Assembly (NCBI RefSeq): GCF_900114605.1
Contig: NZ_FOTP01000009.1
Coordinates: 1 to 64,000 of the forward strand
Source: Bradyrhizobium sp. NFR13
Lineage (GTDB): Bacteria > Pseudomonadota > Alphaproteobacteria > Rhizobiales > Xanthobacteraceae
Direction: 5' to 3'
DNA: 64,000 nucleotides
Below are positions 53,595-63,189 of the stretch, in pieces; position 1 is the first letter of the stretch, and each line of letters begins with the position of its first letter. The notes under the pieces are model-generated. The model was given only the letters and a program-made list of their open reading frames with translations, was not told the origin of the DNA and searched no databases. The position numbers and the translations under genes are program-made.

Positions 53595-54623
53595 CTACGC
53601 CTTTGGTTTGATGATATCAGGCGCGTCCTGCCGTTTTGGATCCGGATGCTGATCGGGCTCTTTATGGCCGCCGAAACCGGCGCGCATCGCGGATAGAATC
53701 TTCTCTGCAAATGTGTGCTCCTTGCGGGAGCGAAACCGCGCAAACAGCGCCGCCGTCAGAACTTCGGCGGGGACCGCTTCGTCGATGGCGGCATTCACCG
53801 TCCAGCGGCCTTCGCCGGAATCCTCGACGAATCCGGAATAGGTATCGAGCGTTTCGTTTTTGGCGAGTGCCGAGGAGGTGAGGTCGAGCAGCCATGACGG
53901 GATCACGCTGCCGCGGCGCCAGACTTCGGCGATATCGGGCAGGTTGAGGTCGAAGCGATGCGCTTCCGGCAGCGCCTCGATATTGGCGTTCTTCATGATG
54001 TCGAAGCCTTCGGCATAGGCCTGCATCAGTCCGTATTCGATGCCGTTATGAACCATCTTGACGAAATGCCCGGCGCCGACCGGGCCGGCATGGATATAGC
54101 CGTTCTCGATGCGCGGATCGCTGTTGTCGCGGCCCGGCGTGCGCGGAATGTCGCCGATCCCCGGCGCCAATGTCTTGAAGATTGGATCGAGACGATCGAC
54201 CACGGTCTTGTCGCCGCCGATCATCATGCAGTAGCCACGATCAATGCCCCAGACGCCGCCGGAAGTGCCGACGTCGATGTAATACAGGCCCTTCTCCTTC
54301 AGCGCCTGGCCGCGGCGAACATCGTCCTGCCAGAAGGTATTGCCGCCATCTATGATGGTATCGCCGGGCTCAAGCAGCCTTGTCAGCGCATCGATGGTGG
54401 TTTCGGTGATCTTGCCGGCCGGCAGCATCACCCAGACCGCGCGGGGCTTGTCGAGCTTCTTGACGAAGTCTTCCAGCGACGACCCGCCGGTGGCGCCTTC
54501 GGAGGCAAGGCTGCTGACGGCCTTGGCGTCCTTGTCATAGACCACCGCGGTGTGGCCGTTCTTCATCAGGCGGCGGACAATATTTCCGCCCATTCGGCCG
54601 AGACCGATCATGCCGAGCTGCAT
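53595..54623 (-). CDS. gnd: 6-phosphogluconate dehydrogenase, short NAD-type
   Basis: The 342-aa product oxidatively decarboxylates 6-phosphogluconate to ribulose-5-phosphate. Motifs: [51 protein letters not shown] and [20 protein letters not shown]. It belongs to the short GndA/YqeC-like form, not the 468-aa enterobacterial form, and such forms often prefer NAD+. It lies 64 nt after tal-pgi. The C-terminal 20 residues are Lys/Pro-rich. Confidence 0.94.
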   Translation of the reverse strand: MQLGMIGLGRMGGNIVRRLMKNGHTAVVYDKDAKAVSSLASEGATGGSSLEDFVKKLDKPRAVWVMLPAGKITETTIDALTRLLEPGDTIIDGGNTFWQDDVRRGQALKEKGLYYIDVGTSGGVWGIDRGYCMMIGGDKTVVDRLDPIFKTLAPGIGDIPRTPGRDNSDPRIENGYIHAGPVGAGHFVKMVHNGIEYGLMQAYAEGFDIMKNANIEALPEAHRFDLNLPDIAEVWRRGSVIPSWLLDLTSSALAKNETLDTYSGFVEDSGEGRWTVNAAIDEAVPAEVLTAALFARFRSRKEHTFAEKILSAMRAGFGGHKEPDQHPDPKRQDAPDIIKPKA

Positions 54624-54687
54624 TGTGTGATGTCCTTTATTGATTGCGCATGACCCGAAGCAATGTCCGGGCCATGCGGATCGTCGT

Positions 54688-57540
54688 TTAGTTCAATGCG
54701 GCAGTCATCGCCTTGTCGAGAACAGCAAGTCCGGCCTTGAGATCGCCCTTGAGATGGACGCGCAGCGCGCGGCGGTTGCGATCCGTCAGCACGCCGAAGT
54801 CACCACGCGCCTGTGCCGCCTTGATGACACCGAACGAGGCGCGGTAATCCGGGATGGCGAGATCCTTGGCATCGTCCGCGGTGATCTGCAGGAAGACACC
54901 GGTATCCGGCCCGCCTTTATAGGCCTGACCGGTCGAGTGCAGGAAGCGGGGGCCGAATTCGGCGCAGGTCGCCACCTTCTTCTTGTCGCGCACCGCCATC
55001 CGCATCTGCTGCAGCGTGTCGATATGCGCGCCGTCGCGTTCGACATAAGCGAGCAGGGCGACATAATCGCCGGGCGTGACGCGCCGGAAATGCGCTTTCA
55101 ACCATGACGTCAGATCGCCATCGGCGCCGGCCTTCTTCAGCAGTTCGGCATTGCTGTCGTCGGTATAGAGATCGGCATCCTTCGACGACACCACCGGCGT
55201 TTCCGGCGGCAGAGAACCGGTCTTCTCGAAGGCTTCCGTCAGCTCGCGTGTCTTGATCTTGGCGGCCTCGACGTCCGGCTGGTTGAACGGATTGATGCCG
55301 AGTATGGAGCCGGCAACGGCTGTCGCGATCTCAAAGCGGAAGAACTCCTGGCCGAGATGGTCGACGGACGGCATCACGATGCGCGCGACGGGATGGCCCG
55401 CCTTTTCAAGCGCGGCGAGCTTGTCGTCATGCGCCTTGTCGTCTTCGCCAGATGTGCGCAGATCGATGAAGAAACGATCGGTGCCATAGACCGAAGGCTC
55501 GCCAAGCGTCTCGCCATCGATCGGGATCAGACCCTTGCCGTCCTTGCCGGTGGATTCGGCGATGAGCTGTTCGGCCCATGCGCCGAAATCGGCGATTTTC
55601 TTCGAGGACAGGATGGTGACCTTGTCGCGGCCATCGAGCCCGGCATTGCCCATCGCAAGGCCGAGCTGCACGCCGGGATTTTCAGCGGGCGGCACGTCGG
55701 GCCCGCAGGAGCGGACCATCGACAGCGTGAGATCCAGCAGTTTGGTGAGGTCGACGCCTGCAGCAGCGGCCGGCACAAGGCCGAATGGCGACAGCACCGA
55801 GTAGCGCCCGCCGATGGTCGGGTCGCCATGGAAGATGCGCGCAAATTTTTGCGTCTTGGCGACCTTCTCCAGCGATGAGCCGGGATCGGTGACGGCGACG
55901 AAGTGCGATCCGGCCTTGTCGGCGCCGACCGCCTTGGTTACCTCCTCGAAGAAATAGTTCTTCATCACATTCGGCTCGGTGGTGCCGCCGGATTTGCTGG
56001 AGACGATGAACAGCGTCGAGGCGATCTTGACCGCAGCCCCCATGGCGCGCACCTGCGCCGGATCGGTGGAATCCAGCACATGCAGTTTCGGGAAGCCCGC
56101 GACCTTGGCAAAGGTCTGCGCCAGCACTTCCGGACCGAGGCTGGATCCGCCCATGCCGAGCACCACCGCGTCGGTGAATCCCTGCGCCTTCACCCATTTG
56201 GCGAAGTCGGCATAATCAGCGAGCTTGGCCTTCTCGGCGAAGACGCTGTTCAGCCAGCCCAGCCACTTGTCTTCGTCCGCGCCGGTCCAGACCGATTTGT
56301 CCTTGTGCCAGAGCCGGCGAATCTTCGCCGAACCGCGCCACTCTTCGGTGGAGGTTGCGACCTTCTTCGTGATGCCGTCGCCGAGCGCGAGCTTCTGCGA
56401 TCCGATCCCGTTGCCCAGCGACGTCGCGCGCTTGTGCGCCACCGCGCCATACAGCTTGTCGGCCGCGTCGGCGAACAGCTTGACGCCGTCGATCACCAGT
56501 TCGGTGGTGATCTTGTCCAGCGAAATGCCGGTCTTGGCGAGATCAGCCAGCACCTTCTTCGCGTCCTCGACATTCTCTTCGAGGCTGTCGCGCACTTCGC
56601 CATGGTCGCGGAAGGCGTCCAGCGTGGCGGGTGGCACCGTGTTGACGGTGTTCTTGCCGATCAGCTCTTCCACATAGAGCGTGTCGCGATAGTCCTTGCT
56701 CTTCACGCCGGTGGAGGCCCAGAGCAGGCGCTGCGGTTTTGCGCCCTTGGCCTTCAGCTTCTCCCAGCGCGGGCCGGCGAACAGTTTCAGATAATCCTGA
56801 TAGGCGAGTTTCGCATTGGCGATGGCGACCTTGCCCTTGAGGTCCTTGAGTCGCGCCTTCTCCGAGGGATCATTGGCCTTGGCGATCTTGTCGTCGAGCT
56901 GCTTGTCGACTTGCGCATCGATGCGGCTGACGAAGAACGAGGCGACACTGGCCACATGGGAGGGATCACCGCCCCCGGCGACATATTTTTCCAGACCGTT
57001 CAGATAGGCCTCGGCGACCTCGACATAGGTCTTCTGCGCGAACAGCAGCGTCACATTGATGCTGATGCCTTCACCGATCAGTTGTTGGATCGCGGGCAGG
57101 CCTTCCGGCGTCGCCGGTACCTTCACCATCAGGTTCGGGCGCTTGACGCTCGCCCACAGGCGCTCCGCCTCGGTGACCGTGCCTTTGGTGTCATTGGCGA
57201 GATAGGGTGAGACTTCCAGGCTGACGAAACCGTCGTCGCCCTTCATCTTGTCATAGACCGGCTTCAGCACATCGGCGGCCTGCTGGATATCCTCGACGGC
57301 GATGTGCTCGAACAGGTCGGCAGGCGACTTGTCGCCCGACTTCAGCGCCTCGGCGATCGGGGCATCATATTCGTCCGAACTTCCGATCGCCTTCTCGAAG
57401 ATCGCCGGATTCGACGTCACGCCTTTCACGGCGTCGGTGTCGATCAGCTTCTTGAGGTCGCCCTTGGCGACGAAGCCGCGGGCGAGGAAGTCCAGCCAAA
57501 CGGCCTGACCATGGGATTCGAGTGCTTTGACGGGATTCAT
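54688..57540 (-). CDS. tal-pgi: Bifunctional transaldolase / glucose-6-phosphate isomerase
   Basis: The 950-aa protein fuses a transaldolase (about 1-370; [39 protein letters not shown] with the Schiff-base Lys, [13 protein letters not shown]) to a glucose-6-phosphate isomerase (about 400-950; [38 protein letters not shown]). This fusion is known in several alphaproteobacteria and some other bacteria. It links fructose-6-phosphate recycling to glucose-6-phosphate for Zwf just downstream. A near-consensus EcfG box (GGAAC-N16-CGTA) lies about 90 nt upstream. Confidence 0.96.
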   Translation of the reverse strand: MNPVKALESHGQAVWLDFLARGFVAKGDLKKLIDTDAVKGVTSNPAIFEKAIGSSDEYDAPIAEALKSGDKSPADLFEHIAVEDIQQAADVLKPVYDKMKGDDGFVSLEVSPYLANDTKGTVTEAERLWASVKRPNLMVKVPATPEGLPAIQQLIGEGISINVTLLFAQKTYVEVAEAYLNGLEKYVAGGGDPSHVASVASFFVSRIDAQVDKQLDDKIAKANDPSEKARLKDLKGKVAIANAKLAYQDYLKLFAGPRWEKLKAKGAKPQRLLWASTGVKSKDYRDTLYVEELIGKNTVNTVPPATLDAFRDHGEVRDSLEENVEDAKKVLADLAKTGISLDKITTELVIDGVKLFADAADKLYGAVAHKRATSLGNGIGSQKLALGDGITKKVATSTEEWRGSAKIRRLWHKDKSVWTGADEDKWLGWLNSVFAEKAKLADYADFAKWVKAQGFTDAVVLGMGGSSLGPEVLAQTFAKVAGFPKLHVLDSTDPAQVRAMGAAVKIASTLFIVSSKSGGTTEPNVMKNYFFEEVTKAVGADKAGSHFVAVTDPGSSLEKVAKTQKFARIFHGDPTIGGRYSVLSPFGLVPAAAAGVDLTKLLDLTLSMVRSCGPDVPPAENPGVQLGLAMGNAGLDGRDKVTILSSKKIADFGAWAEQLIAESTGKDGKGLIPIDGETLGEPSVYGTDRFFIDLRTSGEDDKAHDDKLAALEKAGHPVARIVMPSVDHLGQEFFRFEIATAVAGSILGINPFNQPDVEAAKIKTRELTEAFEKTGSLPPETPVVSSKDADLYTDDSNAELLKKAGADGDLTSWLKAHFRRVTPGDYVALLAYVERDGAHIDTLQQMRMAVRDKKKVATCAEFGPRFLHSTGQAYKGGPDTGVFLQITADDAKDLAIPDYRASFGVIKAAQARGDFGVLTDRNRRALRVHLKGDLKAGLAVLDKAMTAALN

Positions 57541-57627
57541 GATGCCTTGTTCTGCTTACAATTATCAAAAGGCCGATCGCCGCGCGAAACGTTCCGCGGC
57601 CCGGTTCCAATGATCGCCCCAAACCCA

Positions 57628-57652
57628 TACGCATGGCAAGCCGAACGGTTCC
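57628..57652 (-). promoter_or_regulatory. Weak EcfG-like box upstream of tal-pgi
   Basis: Minus-strand GGAAC (57652-57648), 16 nt, then CGTA instead of CGTT. One mismatch in the -10 part and no other support, so this is tentative. Confidence 0.3.
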
Positions 57653-57783
57653 ATTCAGGGCGCGGGAGCCGGATCGCAATTCCGTGTTCGGCGGACACGG
57701 TGCGTGAAATGACGATTGTGTAAATTTTGTGCGTCGGATTTGTGCGGGGCGGGGAAGTGCTGAAGCACGGACCTCTTCCCCAC

Positions 57784-57867
57784 GTCATGGCCGGGCTTGA
57801 CCCCGCCATCCACGTCTTCCTTCGTTGTCGCAAAGGCGTGGATGCCCGGGTCAAGCCCGGGCATGAC
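57784..57867. repeat. Inverted pair of GCCCGGG-type intergenic repeats
   Basis: A 31-bp unit beginning GTCATGGCCGGGCTTGACC (57784-57814) occurs again in inverted orientation (57837-57867, beginning CGTGGATGCCCGGGTC) with a few mismatches. The second unit is itself palindromic (GCCCGGG-TCAA-GCCCGGGC minus one base). Units of this kind are scattered in intergenic DNA of Bradyrhizobium relatives (from memory). It sits 38 nt past the end of the DsrE gene. Confidence 0.7.
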
Positions 57868-57904
57868 CAGTTTTAGTTTCTAATGTCTGAGCCCATAGAA
57901 ACGG

Positions 57905-58357
57905 CTACGGTCGAATATAGAGATACCCCTGCGCCTGCAGCTCCGCGATTTTCACCACGCCGCCTCTGTCGGCAATGGTGAAGCCCGGCTGCAGACCGGC
58001 CAGCGTCACATCCTGCGCCTTCATGGTGTTGCCGCAGGCGGCCATCTGCAGGCCGGCCTTCGAGAATCTGGCCACTCGGCTGGTGATATCGGGATTGGCC
58101 TGGGTCAAGGTAAAAGCGCGCAGCGCCGGGCCGAGCACGACCAGCGCGATGGTAACGTTGTCGGGGCCGCCCACGCCATCGAAGTGGTTCTGGATATTGC
58201 CGAGGGCGAAATTCACCCGGTCGGCATCGGCGAGGTGATAGACGACCTTCAGCCTGCCGGGCGGCCTCTCGTCGGCCGTCACGGCATCCGCTCGCGATGC
58301 CAATAGTCCCGCGCCGACCGACGACAGGGCGGTCCACAATAGGCTGCGTCGATTCAT
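57905..58357 (-). CDS. Secreted DsrE-family protein
   Basis: The 150-aa product has a Tat-like signal (MNRRSLLWTALSSVGAGLLA) and a DsrE/F fold: RLKVVYHLADADRVNFALGN, TIALVVLGPALRAF, MAACGNTMKAQDV with a single Cys where sulfur-carrying members have one. Exported DsrE-like proteins are common with no fixed role; sulfur handling is possible. Confidence 0.85.
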   Translation of the reverse strand: MNRRSLLWTALSSVGAGLLASRADAVTADERPPGRLKVVYHLADADRVNFALGNIQNHFDGVGGPDNVTIALVVLGPALRAFTLTQANPDITSRVARFSKAGLQMAACGNTMKAQDVTLAGLQPGFTIADRGGVVKIAELQAQGYLYIRP

Positions 58358-58387
58358 GGTTCGCTCCCGTCCTGTCGGATTCGCCGA

Positions 58388-59041
58388 TTACTTGCCAAGC
58401 ATCGCTATGCGTTCGTCGTCATCGCTGACCAGCGACCCGCAATCCTTCAGACTCGTGCGCTCGAGGCGGAATGCCTTGTCGTCGGCGCCGGCCTTGAGAT
58501 AGTCGGCAGTTTCCTCTTCGGCCTTGCTGTCGTTATCCCAGATGCGCACCGCTTCCAGTCGAACCATCGCCGCAGCCTTGTCCTGCGGCTTGCGGCTTGC
58601 CGCGATGCCGATCTCGATGCCGCCGCCTTCGCAATCGATGGGGCAAGAGAGCCGAACTTCACCGCCGGCATCCTTGATGCTGGCGTGGTTGCAGGAGCCT
58701 GCGGATTGGAAGTCGCCTTTGCGGTCGCGGAATTTCACGCCCAGCCTGAAACTGTGGCTGTAGGTGAGTTCGGAAGATGGCGCCTCCACCGTCACCAGAA
58801 GCTTCATCGCGCTGACCTTCTGCTTCGGATGGGCAGCCAGATGCTCGGCGTCGTACTTTCTGATAAAGCAGGCATAGGTCTTCGCCTTGCTGACGGAGCG
58901 GCCGATCAGCGTCGTATCGAATGCCTCGATCTGGGCCGCCGATACTTTTGTCGGCTCGTCCTCCGCACGGGCCGTGCCACCGGCGATGGCCGAGACCAGA
59001 AGCGCAGCGGCGAAAGCAGGGATGGACAGGATACGGGTCAT
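58388..59041 (-). CDS. Secreted hypothetical protein, 217 aa
   Basis: A signal peptide ends near GTARAED. The mature part contains SKAKTYACFIRKYDAEHLAA, GVKFRDRKGDFQSAGSCNHA and VRLSCPIDCEGGGIEIGIAA, with four or five cysteines in a beta-rich middle. No family is recognised. The ATG at 59041 begins the signal peptide; the 13 residues before it in frame are not part of it. It is separated from the DsrE gene by 30 nt and may be cotranscribed with it. Confidence 0.75.
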   Translation of the reverse strand: MTRILSIPAFAAALLVSAIAGGTARAEDEPTKVSAAQIEAFDTTLIGRSVSKAKTYACFIRKYDAEHLAAHPKQKVSAMKLLVTVEAPSSELTYSHSFRLGVKFRDRKGDFQSAGSCNHASIKDAGGEVRLSCPIDCEGGGIEIGIAASRKPQDKAAAMVRLEAVRIWDNDSKAEEETADYLKAGADDKAFRLERTSLKDCGSLVSDDDERIAMLGK

Positions 59042-59128
59042 GGAGGTCTCACAAGGTGAGGCCCGAAAGGGCCATTTCACCTTGGTCGCGTGAGGCGCGG
59101 TATGCGTTCAAAAAGGTGCTGGCTATGC

Positions 59129-59187
59129 GTCCCGGGCGCGGTGCGGCGTTATCGCGAAGCGATGATGCCGCTCCGCAGAACCGGGAC
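59129..59187. repeat. Cruciform-type intergenic repeat
   Basis: Nested inverted repeats: GTCCCGG/CCGGGAC outside, GCGGC/GCCGC inside, and ATCGC-GAA-GCGAT at the tip. It lies just after the minus-strand gene ending at 59197 and may act as its terminator. It resembles dispersed palindromic elements of this bacterial group. Confidence 0.6.
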
Positions 59188-59196
59188 AGCGTTTGT

Positions 59197-59865
59197 TCAA
59201 AGATCGCTTTTCGCGAGATCCCACATCAGCCGGTAGGTCCCCTCGGAAATTAGCTCCGCCGAGGACGCTGTGATGGTTGCATCGAAGCGCCCCTTCATGG
59301 TTGCAGCCACCGCATCCACATCGGTGCCGTCGATCATGACATACCAGTCGCGCGCCGCAGGATTGGGCGCGGCGGGATCGTCGGTGAGCGGCTTCGAGAG
59401 GCGGGGATCGCTTTCCATCAGATGCATGGAGATGATGCCGTTGATATCGCTCGGATCGAGTTGCGCTTCGATGGCGCCGCGCAGTTTGTCAGCGCCATCG
59501 GCGGGTGGGCGGATGCGCACGAGCCCCAGCGCTGCGCCACGGCCCTGACCGCGGCTCACGGTGATCCGCGCGACCGAACGCAGCATGTTCCGGAAACGGC
59601 CGATATTGGTCAGCGACCATTTGGTCTGGTTCGCCAGCGCCGTGCGATAGGCATCGCTGTCCAGCACGTCGAATGTCCGGGTCGAATACAGGCCGAGATA
59701 TTTCGGTGCGGCATTCACAGCCACATAGCGCCGCGCCTCGACAAAACCCTCGATGGCGACGCGCTCGGCGAGATGCTCGCGGTCGTACCACTGGTTGAAT
59801 TCCTGCTCATGCACCGCGTCGATATCCATCGACGTCATCAGCATTCCCGTGCCTTTGATCGGCAT
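59197..59865 (-). CDS. Hypothetical protein with a dimeric alpha-beta barrel pattern, 222 aa
   Basis: The start MPIKGTGMLMTSMDIDAVHE, followed by EFNQWYDREHLAERVAIEGF, has the [EF]..WYD.EH...R....GF pattern of dimeric ferredoxin-like proteins such as EthD-like or DUF4286-like families. A second similar half lies at about 110-215 (GLVRIRPPADGAD; ARDWYVMIDGTD). This suggests a two-repeat fold that could bind a small molecule or haem, but the function is unknown. It starts 9 nt after the stop of the peptidase gene, at the end of the pqq transcript. Confidence 0.75.
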   Translation of the reverse strand: MPIKGTGMLMTSMDIDAVHEQEFNQWYDREHLAERVAIEGFVEARRYVAVNAAPKYLGLYSTRTFDVLDSDAYRTALANQTKWSLTNIGRFRNMLRSVARITVSRGQGRGAALGLVRIRPPADGADKLRGAIEAQLDPSDINGIISMHLMESDPRLSKPLTDDPAAPNPAARDWYVMIDGTDVDAVAATMKGRFDATITASSAELISEGTYRLMWDLAKSDL

Positions 59866-59874
59866 TCCAGAGTC

Positions 59875-60852
59875 CTATTTCAATTTCGACGCCACATCGG
59901 CGATGGCCTTCATCACCGCATTGCGCATGCCGGGGTCATACAGGTTGTGACCGGCGCCTTCAACGATGCGCACCTCCGCATCGGTCCAGCGTCTGGCCAG
60001 GGCATGCGATGTTGCTGGCGGGCAGAGGAAGTCGTAACGGCCCTGAATGATGACGCCGGGAATGCCGTTGAGTTTGCCGGCGTCTTCCATGAGTTGCTGC
60101 GGCCGCATGAAGCAGTCGTGCTTGAAGTAATGCGCTTCCATCGCCGGTGTCGCCGGCATCATCCGCGTCGTATTGCCGAGTTCGGCGCGGTCGAGCCGCG
60201 TGCGCTTCGGCGCGATTTCGGACAGGATGGCTTCGGTGCCGCCCCAGGCGCGGATCGCCGGGACATGCACGGCCGGATCGGCATCGAGAATGCGGCGATA
60301 GAAGTTCGGCAGCGGATCGGCGCGCTCGGCTTCGGCAAGGGCGCTCAGAAAGTCTCCATGCAGGCCCGGATAATGCCGCGGCAGCATGACGTTGAAGACA
60401 TCATGCAATTCTTCCCGCGTGCCGAGAAACGTTGCGCGCAGCACGATGCCGGTCACGCGATCCGGATGGGCCTGCGCATAAGCGAGCGCCAGCGTCGCCC
60501 CCCATGAGCCGCCGACCACGAGCCATTTGTCGAAGCCAAATGTCTGGCGGATCGTTTCCATATCCGCGATCAGATGCGGCAGCGTATTCGCCTCGCGCAG
60601 CCCTTTCGGCTTGCTGCGGCCGGCGCCGCGCTGATCGAACAACACGGTGTGAAAACGCTGCGGATCGAACAGCCGGCGGTGATCGGGCTGGCAGCCGGAG
60701 CCGGGGCCGCCATGCAGATAGACTGCGGGAATGCCGTCGCTGCGGCCGACGCTCTCCACATGGATTGCGTGGCCGTCGCCGACATCCAGATGTTCCGAGG
60801 TCAGCGGCGCAAACAGGTCCGCATTCACCGGGGCGGGGACATCAGCGGCCAT
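59875..60852 (-). CDS. pip: Proline iminopeptidase (S33 alpha/beta hydrolase)
   Basis: Pip removes N-terminal proline from peptides. The 325-aa product has VYLHGGPGSGCQPDHRRLFD (oxyanion region), LFDQRGAGRSKP, the nucleophile elbow VVGGSWGATLALAYA and the closing His in EGAGHNLYD, with the Asp in QGRYDFLCPP. Its first 11 nt overlap the 3' end of pqqE, so it is translated from the pqq transcript. A role in trimming peptides derived from PqqA is possible but not shown. Confidence 0.94.
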   Translation of the reverse strand: MAADVPAPVNADLFAPLTSEHLDVGDGHAIHVESVGRSDGIPAVYLHGGPGSGCQPDHRRLFDPQRFHTVLFDQRGAGRSKPKGLREANTLPHLIADMETIRQTFGFDKWLVVGGSWGATLALAYAQAHPDRVTGIVLRATFLGTREELHDVFNVMLPRHYPGLHGDFLSALAEAERADPLPNFYRRILDADPAVHVPAIRAWGGTEAILSEIAPKRTRLDRAELGNTTRMMPATPAMEAHYFKHDCFMRPQQLMEDAGKLNGIPGVIIQGRYDFLCPPATSHALARRWTDAEVRIVEGAGHNLYDPGMRNAVMKAIADVASKLK

Positions 60853-62056
60853 GGACGTCGTCCGCGTCCGGCTCCAGCGTGCCGCCTTTGAAGTTGCGAT
60901 AGATGAAGCGGTCGCGGCCCTCGGTGGATTCCGTCTCGGCCAGTTTGAAGATTTCGGCGTGAACAGGCGACAGCGTGCAGGCGGGGTCGGTATTGCCGGC
61001 GTCGCCGGTCAGCGCGAAGGCCTGGCAGCGGCAGCCGCCGAAATCCACTTCCTTGAACGCGCAGCTCTGGCATGGCTCGGGCATCCAGCCGGTGCCGCGA
61101 TAGCGGTTGAAGGCTTCGGAATTCTGCCAGATCCAGGCGATCGAATGATTGGAGCGCACGGATTCGAATTCCATCCCGGTGATGGTCTCGGCGGCATGGC
61201 ACGGCAGGATCTTGCCTGATGGAGAGATGTTGAAGAACTGCCGGCCCCAGCCGCCCATGCACTTCTTCGGCCGCAGCGCGTAATAGTCCGGCACGACATA
61301 GTCGATATCGAGAATGCCTTTCAGGCGCAGCTGCGCATCCTCGACGATGCGGCTGGTCTCGTCGATCTGGTCGATGGTCGGCATCAAAGCGGCGCGGTTC
61401 TTCAACGCCCAGCCGTAATACTGCACATTGGCCACTTCCAGCCGGTCGGCATCGAGATCGACGGCCATCTGGATGATGTCAGCGAGCTGATGCAGGTTCT
61501 GCCGGTGCATCACGGCGTTCACCGTCAGCGGCAGGTCGAGCTCGCGCGTCCATTTGGCCACTTCGAGCTTCTTCGCGTGGCCATTGCGATAGCCGCCGAC
61601 GCGGTCGGCCACCACGGGCTCATTGCCCTGGAAGCTGATCTGCACATGGCATAGCCCGGCATCGGCGAGCGCGGAGAGTTTATCGCGCGTCAGCAGCACC
61701 GCCGAGGTGATGAGGTTGGAATACAGGCCCACATCCGTCGCGTGCTGCACCAGCTCGACGATGTCCTTGCGCGCGGTCGGTTCGCCGCCGGAGAAGTGAA
61801 TCTGCAGCACGCCGATCTCGGCAAGCTCGGACAGCACCTTCTTCCATTCGTCGGTGGTCAGCTCGGTGCTGCCGCGGTCGAGCTCCACGGGATTGGAGCA
61901 GTATGGACATTGCAGCGGGCAGCGATGGGTGAGTTCGGCCAGCACGGCGAGGGGAATGCCGAAGGTCTCTGCGGTTGAGCGCGTGCGCTCCATGATCGCG
62001 AGACTGTCGGCGGGATCGGTGAAGACGGGACTGGCGTCGGTCAGCGTAGGACTCAT
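60842..62056 (-). CDS. pqqE: PqqA peptide cyclase (radical SAM) PqqE
   Basis: PqqE cross-links Glu and Tyr in PqqA, the first step of PQQ synthesis, aided by PqqD. The 404-aa product has the radical SAM cluster motif LTHRCPLQCPYCSNPVEL and the SPASM-type auxiliary Cys sites (KKCMGGWGRQ, PEPCQSCAFKEVDFGGCRCQ). ATGA overlap with pqqD and GGGAGAAAACATC before the ATG at 62056 fix the start. Confidence 0.97.
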   Translation of the reverse strand: MSPTLTDASPVFTDPADSLAIMERTRSTAETFGIPLAVLAELTHRCPLQCPYCSNPVELDRGSTELTTDEWKKVLSELAEIGVLQIHFSGGEPTARKDIVELVQHATDVGLYSNLITSAVLLTRDKLSALADAGLCHVQISFQGNEPVVADRVGGYRNGHAKKLEVAKWTRELDLPLTVNAVMHRQNLHQLADIIQMAVDLDADRLEVANVQYYGWALKNRAALMPTIDQIDETSRIVEDAQLRLKGILDIDYVVPDYYALRPKKCMGGWGRQFFNISPSGKILPCHAAETITGMEFESVRSNHSIAWIWQNSEAFNRYRGTGWMPEPCQSCAFKEVDFGGCRCQAFALTGDAGNTDPACTLSPVHAEIFKLAETESTEGRDRFIYRNFKGGTLEPDADDVHGR

Positions 62057-62376
62057 GATGTTTTCTCCCGCGCTTGCGTGAGAAAGCCCTTGTCGGCGAG
62101 ATCCTGCAGCATGGCCATGACATCGGTGCCGATATCGTCGCGCGGCGCGGCGTATTTGGCCACCAGGAGATCGATGATATCGGCGACGCTCCGTTCGCCA
62201 TCGCAAAGCTGCAGGATCTCGACGGCGATATCGTCGGGCGCCAGCACGCGCTCCGGCGCCAGGATCACCCAGCGCTGCCGCGTCTCGTCGAACTTCAGCC
62301 TGGCGTGGCGCGGCAAGACCGGCTTGCTGTCCTCGCTGACGCTGATCCGACGATTGCTGCGCAACTCCGACATCAT
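62053..62376 (-). CDS. pqqD: PQQ peptide chaperone PqqD
   Basis: PqqD binds PqqA and presents it to PqqE. The 107-aa product shows PRHARLKFDETRQRWVILAP, ILQLCDGERSVADIIDLL and LADKGFLT, matching the family. It ends in an ATGA overlap with pqqE and starts 6 nt after the pqqC stop (tandem ATG codons at 62376 and 62373). The N terminus is about 10 residues longer than typical. Confidence 0.95.
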   Translation of the reverse strand: MMSELRSNRRISVSEDSKPVLPRHARLKFDETRQRWVILAPERVLAPDDIAVEILQLCDGERSVADIIDLLVAKYAAPRDDIGTDVMAMLQDLADKGFLTQAREKTS

Positions 62377-62382
62377 CTGCCT

Positions 62383-63189
62383 CTATTTGGCCGGGACGAA
62401 CGCGCCCGGCGGGATGTGGCCGTCGACATAGGCATGATACAGCGCATCGAGCTGCACCCACAACACATTGGTCTTGAAGATCAGCGCATTGGCGACCGCG
62501 CGGCGCTCGGCCGGCGTGGTGGCGTGGTGTTTGACGTAATCCAGCGCAAAGCCGGCATCGCGCGGCGCCTGGGTCAGGCGGCGGCTGAAATAGCTCATGA
62601 TGTCCGGATTGACGAAGTCATAGTGCTTCAGCATGCCAGAGATGCGCTCTTCATGCAGGTTGGGGGCGAACAGTTCCGTCAGCGACGAGGCGATGGCTTC
62701 GAGCGGCGATCTGTCGCGCACGAAATGCACATAGGCCTCCACGGCAAAACGCGTCGCCGGCAGAATGCCTTCGGTGGATTCCACATAGGCTGAGTCGAGG
62801 CCGAGCCCTTCGGTGAGCTTCAGCCAGCGCTCGATACCGCCTTCCGCGCCGGTATCACCGTCGTGATCCTCGATGCGGTGCCGCCATTCCAGCCGTGTCG
62901 CACGGTCGCGGAAGCGCGAGATCACCACCGCGTCCTTGATGGGGATCGTGCTCTGATAGTAGTAGCGGTTCAGCGCCCAGGCCTGCACCTGGCCCTTGTT
63001 GAGCTTGCCGCCATGCAGAAGCTTATGGAACGGATGCAGGCTGTGATAGCGCGTTGCGCCGATATGGCGCAGCGTCTCTTCGAGCTGCGCGGCATTGTCC
63101 AGCGGCACCGCGGCTGAAATCGAATAGGCGGAAATGGCGCTGGCGCCGGCCGTGTTTGCAGCGATCGTGTTTGCACTTGGGGCATTCAC
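62383..63189 (-). CDS. pqqC: Pyrroloquinoline-quinone synthase PqqC
   Basis: PqqC carries out the final ring closure and oxidation of PQQ without metal. The 268-aa helical protein has RYHSLHPFHKLLHGGKLNKG, WALNRYYYQSTIPIKDAVVI and EDHDGDTGAEGGIERWLKL. About 28 extra Ala/Ser-rich residues precede the usual start. It overlaps pqqB by 4 nt. Confidence 0.97.
   Translation of the reverse strand: MNAPSANTIAANTAGASAISAYSISAAVPLDNAAQLEETLRHIGATRYHSLHPFHKLLHGGKLNKGQVQAWALNRYYYQSTIPIKDAVVISRFRDRATRLEWRHRIEDHDGDTGAEGGIERWLKLTEGLGLDSAYVESTEGILPATRFAVEAYVHFVRDRSPLEAIASSLTELFAPNLHEERISGMLKHYDFVNPDIMSYFSRRLTQAPRDAGFALDYVKHHATTPAERRAVANALIFKTNVLWVQLDALYHAYVDGHIPPGAFVPAK

Noticed and set aside
55903-57210. 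Plus-strand frame of 435 codons opposite tal-pgi
   Set aside because: It lies entirely within a well-supported fusion gene on the other strand and its translation has no recognisable motif.
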